Source: an archaeon (GTDB lineage: Archaea > Iainarchaeota > Iainarchaeia > Iainarchaeales > GCA-2688035). Taken from it: a DNA stretch of 5,659 nucleotides. The notes under the pieces were generated by a model, which was not told the DNA's origin, did not search any database, and saw nothing but the letters and a program-made list of their open reading frames with translations. The position numbers were made by a program, and so were the translations under genes. Location of the stretch: positions 1-5,659 of the forward strand of contig JASLNX010000188.1 in the NCBI GenBank assembly GCA_030745815.1. The letters run 5' to 3'. How positions within the stretch are numbered: position 1 is the stretch's first letter; each line of letters opens with the position of its first letter. Shown here one piece after another: positions 1 through 4,383 of this stretch.

Positions 1-224
1 CCAAGATAAGGGCTCTTGGTGTAAACTGTGAGATGGACTTAATGAACAGGGGAATTGGAAAAAACATCCAGTACGCTGATAGGAAGGGGATTTCATTTGT
101 TGCGATCTTAGGAGAAAAAGAACTTAAGGAAACGGCCCTTACACTAAAAGATTTGAAGAGTGGCGAGCAAAAGAAAGTAAAACTTGCTGATTTGGCCAAG
201 CTAAAGAAGCTTGTGGAAAAGTAA
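1..224 (+). CDS. hisS: Histidyl-tRNA synthetase, C-terminal end (partial)
   Basis: This is the 3' end of a gene entering from the left; the frame is open from base 3 to TAA at 222-224, about 73 codons. The enzyme charges tRNA-His with histidine in the cytoplasm. What is visible matches the end of the class IIa anticodon-binding domain of HisRS: a KIRALGVNCEMD strand, then RGIGKNIQYADRKGI, then FVAILGEKELKE and the TLKDLKSGEQ segment that normally closes the protein. The catalytic domain (motifs 1-3) lies outside the window. The ATG at 33 is internal, not the start, because the frame and the family similarity continue upstream of it. ProRS and ThrRS share the fold, but the YADRKGI...GEKEL...LKDLKSGEQ order is that of HisRS. 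The tRNA-Thr promoter begins 3 nt after the stop. Confidence 0.88.
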   Translation, partial: KIRALGVNCEMDLMNRGIGKNIQYADRKGISFVAILGEKELKETALTLKDLKSGEQKKVKLADLAKLKKLVEK

Positions 225-226
225 AG

Positions 227-235
227 CTATAAAAT
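227..235 (+). promoter_or_regulatory. TATA box of tRNA-Thr
   Basis: CTATAAAAT is a good archaeal TATA element. Its T at 228 lies 35 nt before the mature tRNA 5' end at 263. This equals the distance between TTTAAAAT (5461) and the tRNA-Met gene (5496), so both tRNAs seem to use the same promoter geometry with a short 5' leader. Confidence 0.7.
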
Positions 236-262
236 GCTTTTTCTTGATGAATTATTAGTGAT

Positions 263-355
263 GCTCCAGTAGCTCAGTTTGGTTTTAGAGCGCGACATTG
301 GTATCTTCTATGGCTAATGATGTCGAGGTCCCGAGTTCGAATCTCGGCTGGAGCT
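263..355 (+). tRNA. tRNA-Thr(GGU) with a 16-nt intron
   Basis: All arms are present: acceptor GCTCCAG/CTGGAGC (263-269/348-354, seven pairs), D stem GCTC/GAGC (272-275/288-291), anticodon stem CGACA/TGTCG (293-297/321-325) and T arm CCGAG-TTCGAAT-CTCGG (331-347). Discriminator T355 fits archaeal tRNA-Thr, and CCA is not encoded. Between the anticodon stem strands lie 23 nt instead of 7. Placing the intron at 304-319, after position 37, leaves the loop TTGGTAA with anticodon GGT. The precursor forms a textbook bulge-helix-bulge: 298-301 TTGG pairs with 314-317 CTAA, with 3-nt bulges TAT (302-304) and TGA (318-320). Splicing endonuclease cutting after the second bulge base gives exactly these exon ends. 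Confidence 0.95.
304..319 (+). other. tRNA intron (archaeal, position 37/38)
   Basis: A 16-nt intron bounded by a canonical bulge-helix-bulge motif. The inner hairpin is minimal: C305-G313, a T306-G312 wobble, and a 5-nt loop. It is too short to encode anything. It is diagnostic of an archaeal host. Confidence 0.9.
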
Positions 356-360
356 TATAG

Positions 361-371
361 TTCTTTTTAAT
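361..371 (+). terminator. T-tract behind tRNA-Thr
   Basis: TTCTTTTTAAT begins 6 nt after the tRNA. Archaeal RNA polymerase stops on short U-tracts without needing a hairpin, so this is a likely end for the tRNA transcript. Confidence 0.45.
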
Positions 372-508
372 TCTATTTAAGTGCCGTTGGTTTGAGAAGC
401 CAATCAATTGCATCCATTTTGCGAATTGCTTGTGACCATATACTTCCAGAGAATAAATATCCCTTTTGGATTAGTAATGAGTGTATAAAGAAAAATAGCC
501 GCTAAGGA

Positions 509-673
509 ATGCTTTCAGTTGTAAGAAGAGGGGCTTACTTCCATAACCATAGAAAATTTATAGGATTCAACTCAAAACCAGTTATTGTTCATGCAAATTT
601 TATTAAAGGCGAGGACCAAAAAAAATCCAAACTCAAAGAATTCAATTTGTGGTACCTTCCAGAAAAAGAATAA
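509..673 (+). pseudogene. C-terminal remnant of a probable nucleotide-diphospho-sugar transferase
   Basis: A 54-codon frame, ATG 509 to TAA 671-673. Its middle reads KPVIVHANFIKG, followed by a Lys-rich helix and LWYL. This resembles the C-terminal end of the nucleotide-diphospho-sugar transferase family (PF03407 type), where an IVHxN...G...K...LW segment follows the catalytic core. The catalytic DxD region is absent, so this piece cannot be a working glycosyltransferase. The same frame is also open upstream from 371 to 502, about 44 codons, with a single TAA at 503-505 between the two. That part has no start I trust and only vague similarity, so a decayed longer gene is likelier than a new short one. 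The original substrate is unknown. Alternatives are a chance match or a small expressed peptide. Confidence 0.5.
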
Positions 674-715
674 CAAAGCCCCCGTAGCTGAGCGTACCTG
701 CCTACAAGGGCTTTG
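661..715 (-). terminator. Hairpin plus U-tract terminator of the small minus-strand gene
   Basis: On the minus strand, CAAAGCCC (715-708) pairs with GGGCTTTG (681-674), eight perfect pairs. A second 4-bp step, GTAG/CTAC, sits inside across a 2x2 internal loop, closing a 14-nt loop. The hairpin is followed directly by TTATTCTTTTTCT (673-661). The structure starts 8 nt after the TAG of the 39-codon ORF. Read on the plus strand there is no U-tract behind it, so it works only in the minus direction. Confidence 0.55.
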
Positions 716-723
716 CCCCCTTA

Positions 724-843
724 CTACCTTCGCCTGCCCGTTTTATTGCTTGCTTGTATAAAAAATCGACCACCGGTCGTGAATAGTTTGTATTCCGCTC
801 CAAATCCCCCTGTGTTTATATTCTTCCTTTTCCTGCCCATCAT
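724..843 (-). CDS. Small basic protein, 39 aa, unknown function
   Basis: ATG at 843-841 (a second ATG follows at once) to TAG at 726-724. The protein is strongly basic, opening with MMGRKRKN and ending KTGRRR, with a Gly/aromatic middle (TGGFGAEYKLFTTGGRFFIQ). It has no cysteines, no membrane segment and no family I recognise. Three things suggest it is real: AAGGAG stands 5 nt before the ATG; a hairpin and U-tract follow the stop; and upstream lies a shared control region divergent to the PAS regulator gene. The charge pattern would suit a nucleic-acid-binding peptide, but that is inference. It could be a chance ORF, and its small size keeps confidence moderate. The overlapping plus-strand frame (713-895) has no supporting signals. 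Confidence 0.45.
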   Translation of the reverse strand: MMGRKRKNINTGGFGAEYKLFTTGGRFFIQASNKTGRRR

Positions 844-848
844 ATCAA

Positions 849-854
849 CTCCTT
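849..854 (-). promoter_or_regulatory. Shine-Dalgarno of the 39-aa ORF
   Basis: AAGGAG on the minus strand, 5 nt from ATG 843. A second purine-rich match, GGAGGT (866-861), lies further upstream and is too distant to serve this ATG well. Confidence 0.45.
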
Positions 855-884
855 ACTCACACCTCCACAAAAACAGTATTAATT

Positions 885-901
885 ATCAATGTTGATAATC
901 A
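885..901. promoter_or_regulatory. Operator-like box 1
   Basis: ATCAATGTTGATAATCA is a 17-bp sequence repeated at 946-962 with one mismatch. It forms most of a perfect inverted repeat, ATTATCAA-TG-TTGATAAT (882-899). Such palindromes are usual sites for dimeric winged-helix regulators. It would overlap the start of a minus-strand transcript initiated from the TATA element at 926-936. Confidence 0.6.
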
Positions 902-925
902 GTACCATAGATAATACGTAGTACG

Positions 926-936
926 TTTATTTAAAT
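926..936. promoter_or_regulatory. Shared AT-rich TATA element of the divergent promoters
   Basis: TTTATTTAAAT can serve as a TATA box on either strand (ATTTAAATAAA on the minus strand). Read forward, initiation is expected near 955-960; read in reverse, near 900-905. Both predicted starts fall in or beside one of the two repeated boxes. Confidence 0.45.
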
Positions 937-945
937 TGATTGGTA

Positions 946-962
946 ATCAATGTAGATAATCA
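946..962. promoter_or_regulatory. Operator-like box 2
   Basis: ATCAATGTAGATAATCA matches box 1 at 16 of 17 positions. The 5' part is also in an inverted repeat with the upstream flank: ATTGATT-GGT-AATCAAT (935-951). It covers the expected start of the regulator transcript, which suggests autoregulation. Confidence 0.6.
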
Positions 963-978
963 ATGGTGGGCTGGGTCA

Positions 979-1548
979 GTGATAGACAAGAAAACCGAAG
1001 ATAGGGTTCTGGAATTTATAACAACGGCAAAGGAGCCTGTACATTCAAGTGACATAGCTAGGGCTCTAAACATTAACCGAATTACTACTACAAAATACTT
1101 AAGCGTTCTTCACTCAAAAGGAATGGTTTCTTTTAGAAAAATTGGAATGGCAAAAGTTTGGTCACCGATTGAAAGCCCGATTCTTCAAACGTTTAAAGCA
1201 AATGATTCGGAGAACATCACAATTCAGGCCTTTAATTCTCTTGGCGATAGTGTGTGTATTTTGGACAAAGACATGCACATTTTGTGGGTTAACAAAGAAA
1301 TGGAAAAACGGCATGGCAAGCTAAAGGACCTAAAGGGCAAAAACTGCTTTGACGTTTTTCATGAGGAAGAGGAAATTTGCGAAAATTGCCCAGCCAAAGA
1401 AACCTTTAACACCGGAAAAAAGAGCTCGGCCTCAATTAAAAAGCCAGCCCATACATTAGAAATTTCGACCTCCCCAATTAAAGACCAGCGAGGTCGCCTT
1501 GCAGCAGTTATTGAAATTGTAAGGATTACAAAAAAGGGCAAAAACTAA
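979..1548 (+). CDS. Winged-helix / PAS one-component transcriptional regulator
   Basis: A cytoplasmic DNA-binding regulator of 189 aa from GTG 979. Residues 1-62 form a winged helix-turn-helix: the first helix, then SSDIARALNINRITTTKYLSVLHSKG as helix-turn-recognition helix, and MVSFRKIGMAKVW as the wing. Residues about 83-185 form a PAS sensor domain: AFNSLGDSVCILDKDMHILWVNKEME, then GKNCFDVFH, then ICENCPAKETFNTG, and the closing strands IEIVRIT. Cys134 and Cys137 form a CxxC like that of many PAS domains; with Cys123 they could bind a metal or respond to redox. The in-frame TTG at 940 would add 13 residues, but it lies upstream of the start of transcription predicted from the TATA box at 926-936 and is partly covered by the flanking inverted repeat, so I prefer GTG 979. 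GGTG at 965-968 is a weak ribosome site. The likely binding sites are the two boxes just upstream. Confidence 0.82.
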   Translation: MIDKKTEDRVLEFITTAKEPVHSSDIARALNINRITTTKYLSVLHSKGMVSFRKIGMAKVWSPIESPILQTFKANDSENITIQAFNSLGDSVCILDKDMHILWVNKEMEKRHGKLKDLKGKNCFDVFHEEEEICENCPAKETFNTGKKSSASIKKPAHTLEISTSPIKDQRGRLAAVIEIVRITKKGKN

Positions 1549-1562
1549 TTTTCTATCTGCCC

Positions 1563-1578
1563 AAATATTTAAATATTT
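1563..1578 (+). promoter_or_regulatory. TATA element of the rpiA-like gene
   Basis: AAATATTTAAATATTT is a perfect 16-bp palindrome centred 26 nt before ATG 1597. That is the spacing of a TATA box whose transcript starts at the ATG. No Shine-Dalgarno is present in between, which supports a leaderless mRNA. Confidence 0.6.
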
Positions 1579-1596
1579 GAAAGCAGTCTATTAATC

Positions 1597-2328
1597 ATGC
1601 TTTCAGAGGAAACAATTGACGCCCTTGTTGAAAGGTACATTAGGTCAAATTCCATTCTTTCGTTTGGAACAAGCAAAGCCGCTGAAACATTTCTTAAAAA
1701 AATTGCCCTTAAACTTGAAGACTCAGAGCACAAGTTTGAGAACATTACAGTTGTTCCAACAAGCAGCCATATTGCGGCGATTTTAAGTTCTGTTCACATA
1801 CCAATAGCAGACATAAACGATAAGGAAATTGACACGGCTTTTGAATTTGTTGACTTGGCTGACAAACACTTTAATTACATCAAAAGAGATTCCTTAAGTC
1901 TTGTAAGAGACAAAATGATTGCCCAAAGTGCTGCTGAAATGATTGCAATTGTTGAAGAACCAGGCTTTGGAAACAGCCTCTTTGGAAGAATTCCATTTGA
2001 AGTAGCTGTTTTTGGATGGAAAAGAAGCCTTATTCAACTTGAGGCCTTGGGAAAAGCAAAGCTTCGGAAAAAAGGCAAAAACCCGTTCAAAACGGAAACA
2101 AACCACTACATTGTTGACGTGGACATTGACAAGATATACTCTCTTGACGAACTGGAGTTTCAAGCAAAAAACATCCCAGGAGTCCTGGAAACAGGATTGT
2201 TTATTGGATATGCTGACCGCGTCATAGTGTACGGGAAAAAGGGCCTTGATGTAAAAAGCAGATTGGACTACAGCAAGCAAAACAATATTGACAGTTTTGA
2301 AACGGCCAAAAGCTTTATTACGCTTTAA
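1597..2328 (+). CDS. rpiA: Diverged ribose-5-phosphate isomerase A homologue
   Basis: RpiA interconverts ribose 5-phosphate and ribulose 5-phosphate, supplying ribose for nucleotides. At 243 aa the length is slightly above the usual ~220-230. The fold signature runs throughout: FGTSKAAETF (23-32) at the phosphate loop, VVPTSSHIAAIL (52-63), IKRDSLSLVRDKMIAQ (95-110), FGRIPFEVAVF (129-139) and IPGVLETGLF (193-202). Key positions are altered. Aligned by eye to E. coli RpiA, the DGADE motif reads EFVDL, so catalytic Asp81 becomes Glu83 while Asp84 is kept as Asp86. Lys94 is kept as Lys96, but the following Gly-Gly-Gly is Arg-Asp-Ser. Glu103 becomes Asp105. The GTGST loop is GTSKA, and the DNGN segment is lost. 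The protein may be a fast-evolving isomerase or may have a changed role. The tail after 215 is extra. It has its own TATA element and probably a leaderless transcript. Confidence 0.78.
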   Translation: MLSEETIDALVERYIRSNSILSFGTSKAAETFLKKIALKLEDSEHKFENITVVPTSSHIAAILSSVHIPIADINDKEIDTAFEFVDLADKHFNYIKRDSLSLVRDKMIAQSAAEMIAIVEEPGFGNSLFGRIPFEVAVFGWKRSLIQLEALGKAKLRKKGKNPFKTETNHYIVDVDIDKIYSLDELEFQAKNIPGVLETGLFIGYADRVIVYGKKGLDVKSRLDYSKQNNIDSFETAKSFITL

Positions 2329-2333
2329 AAAAA
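2324..2333 (+). promoter_or_regulatory. TATA element of the HemW-like gene
   Basis: TTTAAAAAAA overlaps the rpiA stop codon and is centred about 26 nt before ATG 2355. It gives the HemW-like gene a possible separate leaderless transcript despite the 26-nt gap. Confidence 0.45.
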
Positions 2334-2354
2334 GTTTAGCCCACTAATTCTATT

Positions 2355-3671
2355 ATGACTCTAAAAGAGTTGCAGAACCTTGATTTGAAAAAACTTGCAC
2401 TTGAAGGAATTGAAAAAAGCAAATTTGACTCAGCATTTGTTTACAGGTACCCGTTTTCAGAAGACCTGCCGCCAGTTGATTTAAAAGAGTTTGAAAAAAA
2501 CGCATTTGAATTTGACTCTGTTAAAATGCCCCTCTACATACACATCCCCTTTTGCACAAAAGCCTGTTTTTACTGCCACTACTTCAAAACAGTTCCTTCT
2601 TCTGAAAAAATCGTTGAAGACTATTTACGGGCTTTGGAAAAAGAGGCGGCAGCTTACTCAAAAAAACTTGAGAACAAAGCCAAAATTAACTGCCTTTTCT
2701 TTGGCGGGGGAACCCCAACTTACCTATCGGCTGAAAAGATAAACAAGCTTGTTTCCCTTTTGAAGGAAAAATTTGAGTTTGCTGAAAAAATTGAGGCAAC
2801 AATTGAATCAAGCCCTGAAACACTTAGTGAAGAAAAGATTTTTGCCCTTGCTGACAAATTCAACAGACTAAGTATTGGAGTGCAATCGTTTGACAACAAA
2901 GTTTTGCACGATGCAAACAGAAACCATTCAAGCGAGGAAGCAGTAAAAGCAATTGAAATGGCTAAGGCGGCCGGCTTTAAAAGTGTAAACATTGATTTGA
3001 TTTACGGCCTTTCAGGGCAAAGCACAGAAAGCTGGCAGAAAACCCTGGAAACTGCCGCAGGGCTAGGGCTTGAATCTGTTACTGCAAGTTCTCTTCGAAT
3101 TTTGTGCGGAACAAAATTCAGGTCAATGCCAAAAACATCTTTTCCAAGTGAGGAACAAAAGCTTAAGATGCACTCTGCCTTTATTGAAAAGTTTTCCAAC
3201 CAGGGAATGCTACAGTGCTTCCCGTATCAATTTGTAAAGCAAGGGCAGGAAATGTTCTTTCTTGAAAACCAGTGGAGTAACGGCGAATTTTTGGGGCTTG
3301 GAGCGTCATCCTGCTCTTTTCTGAACAAGTGGGATTTTAACAACTGGTATCCTGTGCAAAACTATGTTAAAAAAGTTGAAGAGAACGGCTTTCCTACCGC
3401 AATTGGAAAGAGAATCTCTAAAGAAGAGGAAATGATTAGAATGCTTGCTCTTGGGATGAAGAAATCCGGTGTTAATAGAAAAGACAACGGAGTTAACAAG
3501 GCAGATTTTGAAAAAAAATTCGGGGTAAAAATTGAAGCCTCTTTTGGGACAGAAATTTTAAAGCTAAAGAAGTTAGATTTATTGAAGGAATCAGGCAGCC
3601 ATTTGGGATTAAGCTCTATAGGTCTACTTTTCTTTGACGAGGTTGCCAGAATTTTTGCCTCAAAAAATTAG
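2355..3671 (+). CDS. HemN/HemW-family radical SAM protein
   Basis: A cytoplasmic radical SAM enzyme, 438 aa. After a 58-residue N-terminal extension comes the family hallmark LYIHIPFCTKACFYC: Cys67, Cys71 and Cys74 (CxxxCxxC) bind the [4Fe-4S] cluster that cleaves S-adenosylmethionine. GGGTPT (117-122) contacts SAM; RLSIGVQSF (171-179) and NIDLIYGLSGQ (212-222) are further HemN/HemW core motifs. FLGLGASSC (312-320) and the C-terminal helical part (about 350-430) match the HemN C-terminal domain. Known members are oxygen-independent coproporphyrinogen III oxidase (HemN) and the heme chaperone HemW. This one is neither typical: the HNxxYW-like motif of HemW reads ENQW, and HemN's extra cysteine after the cluster motif is His75. 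No heme gene is visible nearby. The actual reaction is therefore unknown. The gene ends 1 nt from the convergent stop of the membrane-protein gene. Confidence 0.85.
   Translation: MTLKELQNLDLKKLALEGIEKSKFDSAFVYRYPFSEDLPPVDLKEFEKNAFEFDSVKMPLYIHIPFCTKACFYCHYFKTVPSSEKIVEDYLRALEKEAAAYSKKLENKAKINCLFFGGGTPTYLSAEKINKLVSLLKEKFEFAEKIEATIESSPETLSEEKIFALADKFNRLSIGVQSFDNKVLHDANRNHSSEEAVKAIEMAKAAGFKSVNIDLIYGLSGQSTESWQKTLETAAGLGLESVTASSLRILCGTKFRSMPKTSFPSEEQKLKMHSAFIEKFSNQGMLQCFPYQFVKQGQEMFFLENQWSNGEFLGLGASSCSFLNKWDFNNWYPVQNYVKKVEENGFPTAIGKRISKEEEMIRMLALGMKKSGVNRKDNGVNKADFEKKFGVKIEASFGTEILKLKKLDLLKESGSHLGLSSIGLLFFDEVARIFASKN
3662..3669 (-). terminator. T-tract behind the minus-strand unit
   Basis: On the minus strand AATTTTTT follows the TAA of the membrane-protein gene (3675-3673) within 4 nt, enough for U-tract termination in archaea. 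It lies inside the end of the convergent HemW-like gene. Confidence 0.35.
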
Positions 3672-3672
3672 A

Positions 3673-4383
3673 TTAAGGCAAGAAAAAAAGACAGTGATAC
3701 TGCTCGTTCTCATTCTCTGCCCTGCTGCAGTCGTTAACGTAGACTGGAACATCTTCAAAACAGTGCTCTGCGCAGTGTTGTACCTCAGACCTTACTCTAA
3801 GCCCAACCGCAAGCTTTGCCTTTTCAAACTCTTCAACGTTTGGAGTAACTCCGCAAAAAAACTTTAATTCTATTGCCTTACTAACCTCCATTGCATCGCT
3901 CCAATCAACCTCGTCCAGAATAGTTAAATTGGAACAAATATTTTCCTTTGCTGCCTCAGCGTCCACTTCAAACAACATAAGGTCATCTGCATTGGCCACG
4001 CCAAGCTTGTACTTTAACAAATTGAATTGGTAATAGCGCGTGTTAAGTGAATTTGTTTCGATTTCCGAGATCCTTTGAACAAAACCTTGCCTTAGTTCCT
4101 CGGGCAAGTAATTGTTTTTGTAAAATTCTTTCTTAATCCACAAAAGCTTCCAAAGCCTTTCAAGGCTACTTTCTCCAACTTCACTTGCAGACATTTCAAT
4201 AATTTTGTAGTCAAGAAGAGAACTGGAAAACTCACCCTGTAAGAACTCGGGATAATCGTTTTGCAGCGCACGCTCAAGATCTGCTTGGCTTTGATAAAAC
4301 TGTGTCATTCCAACAAGGGCAAATCCCAAAACAACTACTAAAAAGATGGAAATCTTAAACCGCAAACCCATTTTTTCAGCCAC
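3673..4383 (-). CDS. Membrane-anchored protein with cysteine-bearing C-terminal half, unknown function
   Basis: A 236-aa protein that I do not recognise. A short basic N-terminus (MAEKMGLRFK) is followed by one hydrophobic segment at about 11-27 (ISIFLVVVLGFALVGMT), then a hydrophilic, acidic, mostly helical body. This looks like a signal anchor with the body outside the membrane. Residues 1-149 have no cysteine, whereas the rest has six (150, 177, 204, 208, 219, 231), four of them within the last 33 residues. An even number in an exported domain suggests disulfides or metal binding. The start is GTG 4383: GGAGGG lies 5 nt before it, and it overlaps the upstream radical SAM gene by 8 nt. ATG 4371, four codons in, is the alternative. 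The overlap implies co-translation with that enzyme. Confidence 0.75.
   Translation of the reverse strand: MAEKMGLRFKISIFLVVVLGFALVGMTQFYQSQADLERALQNDYPEFLQGEFSSSLLDYKIIEMSASEVGESSLERLWKLLWIKKEFYKNNYLPEELRQGFVQRISEIETNSLNTRYYQFNLLKYKLGVANADDLMLFEVDAEAAKENICSNLTILDEVDWSDAMEVSKAIELKFFCGVTPNVEEFEKAKLAVGLRVRSEVQHCAEHCFEDVPVYVNDCSRAENENEQYHCLFFLP

Noticed and set aside
678..720. tRNA-like start GCCCCCGTAGCTGAGC, perhaps a truncated tRNA or a 5' half of a split tRNA
   Set aside because: No GG in a D loop, no anticodon arm, and no matching 3' acceptor strand in the window. The sequence is better explained as the two arms of a minus-strand terminator hairpin.
340..720. Integrated element using the tRNA-Thr 3' end as attachment site
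   Set aside because: I found no direct repeat of the tRNA 3' end downstream and no integrase in the window.
713..895. 60-aa plus-strand ORF, Pro/Leu-rich
   Set aside because: No ribosome site or family likeness. It is antisense to a minus-strand ORF that has both a Shine-Dalgarno and a terminator.
940..978. TTG 940 as the start of the PAS regulator
   Set aside because: It lies between the TATA element and the predicted transcript start, inside the inverted repeat next to box 2, and adds 13 residues unlike the start of a winged-helix domain. GTG 979 fits better, though not decisively.
1894..2280. 128-aa minus-strand ORF opposite the rpiA-like gene
   Set aside because: Antisense shadow: the plus frame carries recognisable RpiA motifs along its length, and this frame shows no family signature.
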